A DNA stretch of 64,000 bases from UJ101 sp965262705 (GTDB taxonomy: Bacteria > Bacteroidota > Bacteroidia > Flavobacteriales > UJ101): assembly GCA_965262705.1 (NCBI GenBank), contig OZ253556.1, positions 2,170,001 through 2,234,000 of the forward strand, read 5' to 3'. Below are positions 42,096 through 50,268 of the stretch, piece by piece. A program made the position numbers and the translations under genes. Below the pieces are notes generated by a model. It did no database searches, was not told the DNA's origin, and saw only the letters and a program-made list of their open reading frames with translations. How positions within the stretch are numbered: position 1 is the first letter of the stretch; each line of letters begins with the position of its first letter.

Positions 42096-44121
42096 TAGAA
42101 AACTTGATTTATATAGTAAAAATAAACTTATTTTCAGTGTTTTACTGTTTATGTTTTCCGTAGCAATTACAGTTTATCTCATGCCTAAAAAATTAATTTT
42201 TAATTATGAGTTTCATAAGAACACGCTTTGGCAATATGATGATTTAATAACCGATTTAGATTTTGGAATTGAAAAAACATCAGAAGAAATTGAAGAAGAG
42301 CAGCGGTTATTAGAAAAAGAAAAAGTTTTTTATTATGAAATGAATCCGTCTGTACTTTCTGATATTGTTGTACGTATTCAGGCAGATTCCCTTTCGTCTC
42401 TTATTGAAAATGAGAAGAGAAAAAGATTATTTAAATTATTGAATACTATTTATTTGAAAGGGGTATTGTCAGACCAGATAGCTTTTGACAAAAAAAATCG
42501 CAAAATTATAACGAAAATTAAAAATTCGCCTAGGGCTTCTGCACATAATCTGAGAGAATTGCATACTATTCAGTCGGTAAAGGAGTCGATAATCGAAATT
42601 TTAAATGACTCAGTAAGCACTTTACTCTATCATCATATAAAACCACTTTTAAAAGATAATTTGACTTATGATAAAAATCTAACTCAAGAGGTTTATCAGC
42701 AAAAATTAAATAAAATTTCAGTCAGCAAAGGACTTATTAAACGAGGAGAAAAAATAATAAAAAAAGGACAGCTTATTGATAATGAAAAGTTTAAAGAATT
42801 AAAATCTTATAAGAAAGAATATGAAAAGCAGGTTTGGGGTCATAAAAAACAAGTGGGCTTAATTCTAGGGTATGTTATCTTGATAACCTTAATTTTTTCT
42901 ACTTTGTTTTTATATCTTTATTGTTTTGAGAAAGAAAAATTACAAGACAATACACAACTCACTTTTTTGGTTTCTAATATTCTTGTAACTATTACCTTAT
43001 CGGTAATTATCCATCGCTTTTTGCCAGAATTCCTTTATTTATTACCGTTTTGCCTGCAACCCGTTGTCATTCGATCTTTTTTTAATCAGGGAATAGCTAT
43101 CGTTGCTCATATCGTTACTATTTTGATTGTATCCTTTATCGCTCGTAATAGTTTTGAATTTGTATATATACAATTAATTGCCGGAATTATCACCATACTG
43201 ACCAATCAGAAATTACATCAACGTGTTAATCTTTATATTTCGGTTTCCAAAATCATTTTAATTTATGAATTAGCCTATATCAGTGGCGTTTTCATCCAGG
43301 AAGGAACGGTAAGCGAAATAAATCATTTATGGTTTACTATGTTTTTATTTTTCTTATCTGGAGTTTTTACTTTTTTGGTTCTGCCCCTGATTTATCTTTA
43401 CGAGCGCATTTTTGGTTTGACCTCTGATTTATCGTTATTGGAATTATCAGACTCTAATCATCCGCTATTACGCCTATTAGCGACTGAAGCACCGGGGACA
43501 CTTCAACATTCTATGCAAGTTGCCAATCTGGCTGAAGAAGCGGCTATAGAAGTAGGAGCAAATGCACTTTTGGTAAAGGTAGGATCGCTTTACCACGATA
43601 TAGGAAAACTTGTTAACCCGATATTCTTTATTGAAAATCAAAACTATATTGTAAATCCGCATGATGATTTGCCCCCTGAAAAAAGCGCTGAAATTATTAT
43701 TGCTCATGTAGCAGAGGGGATTAATCTTGCTAAAAAATATAAATTACCGGATAGAATTATCGATTTTATAAGAACTCATCATGGAGATACCCTGGTTTAT
43801 TATTTTTACAAAAAATATAAGGATATGCACCCTGATGAAGAAGTTAGCCTGAAACGATTTAAATACAGCGGTCCTCAACCTTTTTCAAGGGAAACAGCAA
43901 TTCTTATGATATGTGATTCGATCGAGGCAGCATCAAAAACCCTTAAAAATCCTACCAGCTCAGATTTTGAACACCTTGTAAACAGCATTATTGATAAACA
44001 TTTAGAAAGCGGGCAGTTTAATCATGCAACCATTTCTTTAAAGGAAATATCAGATATTAAAAAAGTAATAATTAATCGATTAATAAATATTTATCATGTG
44101 CGTGTTGAATATCCGAAATAA
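42088..44121 (+). CDS. pgpH: PgpH-type cyclic-di-AMP phosphodiesterase (7TM-HD protein)
   Basis: A 677-residue membrane HD phosphohydrolase. An N-terminal TM helix is followed by an extracytoplasmic 7TMR-HDED domain (about 50-250), then a block of seven hydrophobic helices (about 265-445). The cytoplasmic HD domain contains GTLQHSMQVANLAEEAA, LYHDIGKL with the HD metal ligands, and IRTHHGDTLV. The family hydrolyses c-di-AMP and so tunes potassium and osmotic homeostasis. Start ATG 42088 (MANRKLDLY) is preferred over the in-frame 42055. It overlaps the preceding gene by 8 bases. Confidence 0.92.
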   Translation: MANRKLDLYSKNKLIFSVLLFMFSVAITVYLMPKKLIFNYEFHKNTLWQYDDLITDLDFGIEKTSEEIEEEQRLLEKEKVFYYEMNPSVLSDIVVRIQADSLSSLIENEKRKRLFKLLNTIYLKGVLSDQIAFDKKNRKIITKIKNSPRASAHNLRELHTIQSVKESIIEILNDSVSTLLYHHIKPLLKDNLTYDKNLTQEVYQQKLNKISVSKGLIKRGEKIIKKGQLIDNEKFKELKSYKKEYEKQVWGHKKQVGLILGYVILITLIFSTLFLYLYCFEKEKLQDNTQLTFLVSNILVTITLSVIIHRFLPEFLYLLPFCLQPVVIRSFFNQGIAIVAHIVTILIVSFIARNSFEFVYIQLIAGIITILTNQKLHQRVNLYISVSKIILIYELAYISGVFIQEGTVSEINHLWFTMFLFFLSGVFTFLVLPLIYLYERIFGLTSDLSLLELSDSNHPLLRLLATEAPGTLQHSMQVANLAEEAAIEVGANALLVKVGSLYHDIGKLVNPIFFIENQNYIVNPHDDLPPEKSAEIIIAHVAEGINLAKKYKLPDRIIDFIRTHHGDTLVYYFYKKYKDMHPDEEVSLKRFKYSGPQPFSRETAILMICDSIEAASKTLKNPTSSDFEHLVNSIIDKHLESGQFNHATISLKEISDIKKVIINRLINIYHVRVEYPK

Positions 44122-44136
44122 AATGGGGCTGGATAT

Positions 44137-44574
44137 TTATTTAAAAAATAAAACTATCAACCCGTCAATAACTCCGCCAAAAATAGAAAAGGTAATTAAA
44201 TCTGAATTTAGTTTGGAAAACCTGCGGGACTTAATCGTATCGATATTTTTTTTATCGAGTGCAACTTTTTGATTTTTATTACTTTTTTTCTCTCCGAAAA
44301 TGCTGTCGTTTGTACTCTTATTATAACGGATTTTATATTGCTTTTTGTTTATCATCTGTACTTTATAATAACCCGCTTTCTTCAAATTTTTAATGGCTTC
44401 TTCTTTGGTTAGTCTTATACGTTTTTTATTCCTCTCTTGGATTTTCAGTTTCTTTTTTTCGGTCTGTTGTAAATCATTCGTTTTCTTTGTTTCTAATACT
44501 TTATCCATAGGTTTATAGATGTAGCAACTCATTAGTGAAAAAGAGATAGTGAGTATCAAAACTCGATTTAACAT
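44137..44574 (-). CDS. Small lipoprotein, unknown
   Basis: A 145-residue lipoprotein. The signal MLNRVLILTISFSLMSC ends with lipobox Cys17. The mature part is strongly basic (Lys/Arg-rich, EKKKLKIQERNKKRIRLTKEEAI). A YYKVQMINKKQYKIRYN strand pair follows, and a C-terminal hydrophobic helix (LITFSIFGGVIDGLIVLFF) could anchor it again. The family is not recognised. It is convergent with pgpH, with 15 bases between the stops. Confidence 0.65.
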   Translation of the reverse strand: MLNRVLILTISFSLMSCYIYKPMDKVLETKKTNDLQQTEKKKLKIQERNKKRIRLTKEEAIKNLKKAGYYKVQMINKKQYKIRYNKSTNDSIFGEKKSNKNQKVALDKKNIDTIKSRRFSKLNSDLITFSIFGGVIDGLIVLFFK

Positions 44575-44612
44575 GTCGTTGTTTTTTAAGCGGGCAATTT
44601 ACTATAATATTA

Positions 44613-44726
44613 AGACCTTTTTTAAAATAACTTCTGGAACGGTTGAAAAATATAAAAAATCCATGCATACGAAAGCATCTCGCTTCGCTGACTTGCAGTT
44701 GACAGAGTGCTTTTTGCAATGGTCTC
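44613..44726 (-). repeat. Decayed GAGACC-type element
   Basis: AGACCTTTTTTAAAATAAC through GCTGACTTGCAGTTGAC to GCAATGGTCTC. Its outermost base is the G of the tatD stop codon TAG. Confidence 0.6.
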
Positions 44727-45502
44727 TATTTATAAATATTCAATGCGTTTTGAGTAGTAATTTCAGCAATTTCTTTTAAGCTTTTTCGATATATTTTAGC
44801 CAGTTTTTCTGCTATTTTTATAAGATAAGCGCTTTCATTTCTTTTTCCTCTAAACGGGTCTGGTGCTAAATAAGGGGCATCCGTTTCCAATACAAGATGT
44901 TTATAATCTATTTCATGGAGAAACTGATCAATTTTTCCATTCTTAAACGTTATAATTCCGCCTATACCCAATTTCATTCCACAAGCAATCGCTCGTTCGG
45001 CATGGTCTTTAGTTCCTGAAAAGCAGTGAAAAATGCCCCGTAAATTTTGATCTTTCAATTCTTCCAGTATCGTTAAGGTCTCTTCAAAAGCATCACGACA
45101 ATGAACATTGATGGGTAAGTGATTTTCTTTTGCCCAACCAATCTGTGTATGAAAAACCTCCTGTTGAATGGATAAAGTGGTGGTATCCCAGTGCAGGTCT
45201 ATACCGATTTCACCCACCGCAGCAAAACTTCGTTGATCTAATTGAGCCTTTACAAAATTCAACTCTGATAAATAGGTTTCCGGTTTGACTTCGCAGGGAT
45301 GCAGCCCTATCATTAGTTTTATATTCTCCGGATAGGACGATTCTATACATTCCATAGCCCTAAAATAATCTTTACTTATAGCGGGTTGATAAAATTGATC
45401 AACACCCGCTTTTATGGCACGTTCAATTACTTTTTCTCTATCTTCGTCAAATGAACTCAGGTATAAATGTGTATGCGTATCGATAAAATTTATTTTATTC
45501 AT
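44726..45502 (-). CDS. tatD: TatD-family metal-dependent DNase/hydrolase
   Basis: A 258-residue TatD/YcfH-type amidohydrolase-fold nuclease. Metal ligands are in FIDTHTHLYL (HxH), the Glu in VGEIGIDLHW, the His in INVHCRDAF, the His in GIFHCFSGT and the Asp in ETDAPYL. These proteins are 3'-5' deoxyribonucleases with roles in DNA quality control and turnover. ATG 45502 (MNKINFIDTH) is chosen over 45541. The stop TAG is formed by TA plus the first G of the adjacent repeat. Confidence 0.94.
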   Translation of the reverse strand: MNKINFIDTHTHLYLSSFDEDREKVIERAIKAGVDQFYQPAISKDYFRAMECIESSYPENIKLMIGLHPCEVKPETYLSELNFVKAQLDQRSFAAVGEIGIDLHWDTTTLSIQQEVFHTQIGWAKENHLPINVHCRDAFEETLTILEELKDQNLRGIFHCFSGTKDHAERAIACGMKLGIGGIITFKNGKIDQFLHEIDYKHLVLETDAPYLAPDPFRGKRNESAYLIKIAEKLAKIYRKSLKEIAEITTQNALNIYK

Positions 45503-45529
45503 TGTATTCTGTATTATTAGAAGGCTTTG

Positions 45530-45640
45530 CAAAAAATACAAAAAAGTATGAAAACCAATGTATTTAGGTTAAACTGACTTTAGCTGACGCTGACTGGCAG
45601 TTCAGTTTCTAAAGCGCTTTTTGAATCGGGCTTAAAATTT
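45530..45640 (-). repeat. Decayed GAGACC-type element
   Basis: Contains GCTTTGCAAAAAATAC, AAAAAGTATGAAAAC and GCTGACTGGCAGTTCAG pieces between tatD and the broken HAD gene. Confidence 0.4.
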
Positions 45641-45695
45641 TTTATTTCTAGCGCGAAGTCAAAGAGCGGAAAGCCTGCGCTATCATCGAATGATT

Positions 45696-46323
45696 TCATT
45701 GTTCCGTAACCACAGTTGCCTTCGAATAATCTCCTTGATTTTTATCCTTCACCCAAGCTATGGTATAAATTCCTGCTTCCACAGCAGCGCTAATGCCAGA
45801 AAAACTATCCTCTATTGCGATACATTCTTGCGTATTTATCCCCAATCTTTGCATCGCCGTCAAATAAGGTATCGGCGAGGGCTTAGGTTGGGAAACATTA
45901 TCTACTCCTACTATCAATGCACAATATTTTGATAATCCAATGTTATCCATATATGCTTTTGCCACATCACTTCTGCTGCTGGTAACGATGGCTTGTGTGA
46001 TGCCAGAATAGGCACAGGCGTTCCATAATTCCACACTATTTTGGCGAGGGGTTACTTGATGAATATTTTTTTTAAGGTAACGCACCCCCTTCTTCATACC
46101 AATTTTCATATTGGTTTAAATAATCATCCCTATTTTTTACTCGGTTTCTTTCTAAAAGCAATAAAAAAATCTGCTTTGCTTCATGCCCGACAAATTCATC
46201 AGAAGATAGAGAAAATTCAAGGTTTATTTTACGAGTAATCAATTCAAACATGGCTCTTTTAAATGCAATGTTTTCACTTTCTACAACTGTTCCATCTAAA
46301 TCCCAAAGAATAAATTTTCGCAT
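45696..46323 (-). pseudogene. HAD-superfamily phosphatase, frameshifted
   Basis: The 5' frame gives FILWDLDGTVVESE (Asp8, Asp10, the HAD nucleophile pair) and the cap start up to NQYENWYEEG. The 3' frame continues GVRYLKKNIHQVTPRQ, with IVTSSRSD (motif II) and KPSPIPYLTAMQRL and ECIAIEDSFSGISAAV (motifs III/IV). The C5 run at 46085-46089 (five G on the coding strand) is one base too long. Removing one joins the two frames into a beta-phosphoglucomutase/YniC-like protein of about 209 residues. It starts overlapping the stop of the upstream Nudix remnant. Confidence 0.85.
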
Positions 46324-46472
46324 CACATGAAGTATTTTTTGACTGCAAAGATAGAATTTTTATATCCTCTCGGCATATTGAGATCCTTTATTTGATGAAA
46401 ACTAAACCACCCGACTTCTTTATGCTAAGGGCTAAGTTTTATATTCCTTGCATGCTTTTCTGAAATATCACA
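46323..46472 (-). pseudogene. Nudix-like hydrolase, 3' remnant with internal stop
   Basis: One frame reads CDISEKHARNIKLSP, stop, then HKEVGWFSFHQIKDLNMPRG and YKNSIFAVKKYFM and a TGA. The KEVGWF..QIKDLNMPR pattern is typical of the C-terminal end of Nudix proteins, and the TAG looks like a nonsense change of the usual LSPEHKEVGWF. The 5' part, including the Nudix box, is missing: the frame runs directly into a GAGACC element at 46477. The HAD gene start overlaps its stop. Confidence 0.65.
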
Positions 46473-46476
46473 ATAG

Positions 46477-46686
46477 GAGACCGTTGCAGAACACATAAAA
46501 AAGTATGAAAAAAAAGCATCTAAACTCAAACTGCTTCCTTACTTCGACAGGCTCAGTAACCATCTCAAAAAATTAAAATCCTCCACACCCAAAAGGTTGC
46601 TCCGGTGTTTAATTTTTATCGGGCGTTGCATTTCGGCAAACTCAATACAAGCATTTTTTTGTTAGAGTGCTTTTTGCAACGGTCTC
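46477..46686 (-). repeat. GAGACC MITE-like element, long form
   Basis: A 210-bp copy with intact ends and an extra CTTCGACAGGCTCAGTAACC module. Its right end touches the pta stop codon and its left end truncates the Nudix remnant. Confidence 0.82.
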
Positions 46687-48780
46687 TCAACTTTCTAATG
46701 CCTGAATAGCGGTGATGACTACTGTATTATAAATATCATCAATTTTAGCTCCCCGGCTCAAATCGTTAATTGGTTTATTTAATCCCTGCAGCACAGGACC
46801 GATAGCCAGCCCTCCTGATTCCCTTTGAACCGCTTTATAGGTATTATTTCCCGTATTCAAATCAGGAAATATAAGTACATTCGCTTTCCCTGCAACGGGT
46901 GAATTAGGCATCTTTTTTCGCCCAACTTGTGCATCAACTGCAGCATCATATTGAATGGGGCCTTCGATTAGCAGTGTAGGATTTTGTTTTTTTGCCAGCG
47001 CGGTGGCTTCGACTACTTTTTCTACTTCTTTGCCAGAACCAGAAGTTCCTGATGAATAAGAAAGCATCGCCACGCGGGGTATAATACCGAATGATTGCGC
47101 GGTATTAGCTGAAGATAATGCGATTTCGGCTAATTGTTCAGCATTTGGATTAGGCACAATGGCACAATCGCCGTAAACCAAAACACGATCATCTAACAAC
47201 ATGAAAAATACAGAGGAAACGGTTTTATATCCGGGTTTTGTTTTAATAAATTGTAAAGCCGGGCGGATGGTATGCGCAGTGGTATGCATAGCTCCTGATA
47301 CCATTCCATCAGCATCTTTTTGATAAACCATCATCGTACCGAAGTATGAAACATCAAGCATTAAATCTTCTGCTTGTGCCCATTCCATTCCCTTATGTTT
47401 TCGGAGTTGAAATAATACCGATACATACTCTTTGTAATGAAGGCTTTCCGCAGGGTTCACAATTTGGATTCGTGTTTCATTCCAAGAAAGCCCCAAATAA
47501 GATATTCGTGTTCTTGTCTTGCTCGGATTTTTACTTAATAGAGTAATCTTTACGACTTCATCCATAGCAAGTTGTGAAGCTGCAGTTAAGATTCTATCAT
47601 CTTCTCCCTCGGGTAAAACAATATGTTTTTGAAGTTGTCTAGCAGTTTTTACCATATTGTACTGAAACATTCTAGAAGTAATCCCCTTGCTTTTAAAAGA
47701 AGCAATTTTATTATCTAATAGGTCAATATCAACGTGCTTTTCAAAGAGTTTGATGCTCATTTTTATTTTTTCAATACTTTCTGGATAAATTTTCGGTTTT
47801 ATTTTATCAATAATAGATACGGTTTCAAAGGTTCCTTTATTTGAAGTAATAATCGGTACGATATTTTGAGAACCATCTAATAAATTAACTATAGAGCGAT
47901 CAGGCAAAAGACCTCCGGAGAGAATAATCCCAGCAATTTTTGGATAATTTTTAGATGCATGCGCGTGTAAAATTCCGACTAATAAATCAGAGCGATCACC
48001 GGGCAAAATCGCTAAGGAATTTTCTTTAACATGCGTTAAAAAATTAGGCAATTGCATTCCTCCTACAATATTGTTTTGAGGAATTTTATCCATTTTATCG
48101 TGTCCATATAAAATATGAGAATTTAATATTTCTGAGATTTCCTTTAAAGTTGGTTTTCCTAAAGAATCAGATTTAGGAATAATAGAAAACAGAATATCAT
48201 CCTTTATTTTTTCTTTTAACTTAAATAGAATAGTATCTTTCTCCTTGTTGCACCGATTGATAAAAGTGGCAATAACTTTAATTTCTTTATCAATAAAAGA
48301 GTCTAACTCAACTTTAACGTGGTTTATTAAAGTCTTATTATTTTCTTTATCATCCTTCACAACCAATAAAACGGGAACATTCAGGCTTTGGGCAATAGAA
48401 CTGTTTAAATCAAATTCAAAGGAAGTCCCTTCATTAAAAAAATCACTTCCCTCAATCAATACAAAATCGAAGCGTTCTTCTAAAACTTTGTATTTTTGAA
48501 TGATTTGATCAAAAACTTCATTAAGTTGATGGCTGTTCTTATACTCAATGACCTCGCTTTTTGAAAAAGCGTAAGCCTCGTCATAATCCATATTGAGTTT
48601 AAAGTAGGAAAGCATCGTATGGATATGATTGTCTTTCTTTCCGCCAGAATAATCATCAATAACCGGCCTAAAATAACCTACGTTTGAAGTTTTTCTCATA
48701 ATCATTTGAAACACCCCTAAACTGACAAGTGATTTTCCACTATAAGAATCTGTGGTAGCAATATAAATCGAACGATTCAT
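46687..48780 (-). CDS. pta: Phosphate acetyltransferase (long form)
   Basis: A 697-residue Pta that interconverts acetyl-CoA and acetyl phosphate. The N-terminal P-loop-like domain begins MNRSIYIATTDSYSGKSLVSLG. The middle DRTGG domain is at about 215-330 (ILPGDRSDLLVGILHAHAS). The C-terminal PTA_PTB catalytic domain starts near ITSRMFQYNMVKTARQLQKH and includes VYGDCAIVPNPNAEQLAEIA and MLSYSSGTSGSG, ending NKPINDLSRGAKIDDI. No acetate kinase gene is adjacent. The TGA stop directly abuts a GAGACC element. A minus-strand -7 box is at 48801-48808. Confidence 0.96.
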   Translation of the reverse strand: MNRSIYIATTDSYSGKSLVSLGVFQMIMRKTSNVGYFRPVIDDYSGGKKDNHIHTMLSYFKLNMDYDEAYAFSKSEVIEYKNSHQLNEVFDQIIQKYKVLEERFDFVLIEGSDFFNEGTSFEFDLNSSIAQSLNVPVLLVVKDDKENNKTLINHVKVELDSFIDKEIKVIATFINRCNKEKDTILFKLKEKIKDDILFSIIPKSDSLGKPTLKEISEILNSHILYGHDKMDKIPQNNIVGGMQLPNFLTHVKENSLAILPGDRSDLLVGILHAHASKNYPKIAGIILSGGLLPDRSIVNLLDGSQNIVPIITSNKGTFETVSIIDKIKPKIYPESIEKIKMSIKLFEKHVDIDLLDNKIASFKSKGITSRMFQYNMVKTARQLQKHIVLPEGEDDRILTAASQLAMDEVVKITLLSKNPSKTRTRISYLGLSWNETRIQIVNPAESLHYKEYVSVLFQLRKHKGMEWAQAEDLMLDVSYFGTMMVYQKDADGMVSGAMHTTAHTIRPALQFIKTKPGYKTVSSVFFMLLDDRVLVYGDCAIVPNPNAEQLAEIALSSANTAQSFGIIPRVAMLSYSSGTSGSGKEVEKVVEATALAKKQNPTLLIEGPIQYDAAVDAQVGRKKMPNSPVAGKANVLIFPDLNTGNNTYKAVQRESGGLAIGPVLQGLNKPINDLSRGAKIDDIYNTVVITAIQALES

Positions 48781-48800
48781 AACTTAAGTTTTTATTGTAA

Positions 48801-48808
48801 CAAAGATA
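48801..48808 (-). promoter_or_regulatory. Candidate -7 box (TATCTTTG on minus) for pta
   Basis: CAAAGATA on the plus strand, 20 bases upstream of the pta ATG. Confidence 0.55.
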
Positions 48809-48841
48809 ATGATTAATCAAACTACACTAAAGAAATTTATT

Positions 48842-48925
48842 AAGACCTTTAGCATGCGCAATAACATGTAGCTGCTAAATGCTTTCTTTTTCATAATTTT
48901 TTATGTATGCTAAAACGATATCAAC
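48842..48925 (+). repeat. Decayed GAGACC-type fragment
   Basis: AAGACCTTTAGCATGCGCAA through GCTTTCTTTTTCATAATTTT to AACGATATC, a much-reduced relative. Confidence 0.4.
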
Positions 48926-48942
48926 TTGAGAACTAAATCAGC

Positions 48943-49755
48943 TTATTCGTTAATAGCTATTCTTATCCTTACTAACTTTTTAATTAACTCTTCAATTAAA
49001 TCAAGCTTTAGCATGTTGCTGCCATCGCTTTTGGCTTCAGATGGATTAGGATGAGTTTCTATAAAAAGACCATCAGCGCCGGAAGCAATTCCTGCTTTGG
49101 ATAATGTTTCTATCAATGCGGGTCTTCCTCCTGTTACCCCCGAGAGTTGGTTAGGTTGTTGCAAAGAGTGTGTTACATCTAAAATCACTGGCGCATAGGA
49201 TTGCATGGTAGGAATTCCGCGATAGTCAATAATTAAATCCTGATAGCCAAAAGTTGACCCTCGTTCAATAATAGCTGCCTTATCATTTCCTGAATTTTTT
49301 ACTTTATTCACGGCAAATTGCATAGACTCAGGAGATAAAAATTGTCCTTTTTTTAGTGTAACTACCTTTCCTGTAAGTGCTGCTGCTACGACCAAATCCG
49401 TTTGCCTGACTAAAAACGCAGGAATTTGTAAAATATCTACATAATCCTTTGCTAACGAGACATTTTCTTCGGTATGGACGTCTGTTGTGGTCGGTATATT
49501 AAAAGTTTTCCCTACTTTTTCAATGATGCGCAGTGCCTTTTCATCCCCAATACCTGTAAAACTATCAAGACGAGAGCGGTTAGCTTTTTTGAAAGAGGCT
49601 TTAAAAATATACGGAACTTTGTATTTATTGGTTATGTTTACAATCTGCTCAGCAATTGCCATCGCTGTTTTTTCCTCTTCAATGGCACAAGGACCGGCGA
49701 TTAAAAAAAAATTTTTATTATTGTAGTGTTTTATTTGAGGTAGGTAGTTTATCAT
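48943..49755 (-). CDS. kdsA: 3-deoxy-8-phosphooctulonate synthase (KDO8P synthase)
   Basis: A 270-residue KdsA condensing phosphoenolpyruvate with arabinose 5-phosphate in the KDO/lipopolysaccharide pathway. Motifs are FLIAGPCAIEEEKTAM, FKASFKKANRSRLDSFTGIG, TTTDVHTEENV, DILQIPAFLVRQTDLV, VVTLKKGQFLSPESM, IERGSTFGYQDLIIDYR and DVTHSLQQPN, ending GLFIETHPNPSEAKSDG and NML. The presence confirms a Gram-negative envelope with LPS/LOS. It is monocistronic, with a mini-repeat directly upstream. Confidence 0.97.
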   Translation of the reverse strand: MINYLPQIKHYNNKNFFLIAGPCAIEEEKTAMAIAEQIVNITNKYKVPYIFKASFKKANRSRLDSFTGIGDEKALRIIEKVGKTFNIPTTTDVHTEENVSLAKDYVDILQIPAFLVRQTDLVVAAALTGKVVTLKKGQFLSPESMQFAVNKVKNSGNDKAAIIERGSTFGYQDLIIDYRGIPTMQSYAPVILDVTHSLQQPNQLSGVTGGRPALIETLSKAGIASGADGLFIETHPNPSEAKSDGSNMLKLDLIEELIKKLVRIRIAINE

Positions 49756-49769
49756 TTTACTTATATTTT

Positions 49770-49831
49770 GAGACCTTTAGCTGGCGCTGACTTGCAGTTC
49801 AGTTTTTAAAGTGTTTTTTTGCAAAGGTCTC
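49770..49831 (+). repeat. 62-bp GAGACC mini-element with TSD
   Basis: GAGACCTTTAGC on the left, TTTGCAAAGGTCTC on the right, with a GCTGACTTGCAGTTCAG interior. Flanked by exact 5-bp repeats ATTTT. It shows that very short forms also insert, or that full forms collapse in place. Confidence 0.7.
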
Positions 49832-49966
49832 ATTTTTTAATCAAAGATAGGCAATAGATTTTGGATGGAGTAGTTTGGTTTTTAACAATTCGTACAGACA
49901 CAGCTAATTTAAAAGGATTAAATTGATAAGTAAATTGAAGCTTAGTCTATCTATAAAATATATATT

Positions 49967-50131
49967 GAGACCGTTGCAAAAAGCACTTTAGCAAAAAAAT
50001 GCAACGCCCGATAAAAATTAAACACCGGAGCAACCTTTTGGGTGTGGAGGATTTTAATTTTTTGAGAAGGAAGCAGTTTGAAGCTAAATGCTTTCTTTTT
50101 CATGCTTTTTTATGTGTTCTGCAACGGTCTC
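49967..50131 (+). repeat. GAGACC MITE-like element with TSD
   Basis: A 165-bp intact core copy with exact 5-bp flanking repeats ATATT. It lies between the divergent kdsA and AGCS genes. The rest of the 49756-50268 gap is AT-rich, with no gene. Confidence 0.87.
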
Positions 50132-50268
50132 ATATTTTACTAAAAATTTCAATCTCCAATCTTAATGAGTTTGGTTACGCTTTCTGTAAAAATTATCGAA
50201 GATAAGATTATGGAATGCAGTGGGAAAAAACAGACAGTCGTTACATAAAAATTATTATATAAAATATT

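Noticed and set aside
44513..44719. ORFs with shared peptides like CFLFHTFLCVLQRS found at many places (also 34516, 49999, 57323)
   Set aside because: They are translations of the GAGACC repeat and its flanks, not genes.
48943..49755. DAHP synthase (AroF/AroG) instead of KdsA
   Set aside because: Length, the FKASFKKANRSRLDSF motif and the C-terminal ETHPNPSEAKSDG motif fit KDO8P synthase.
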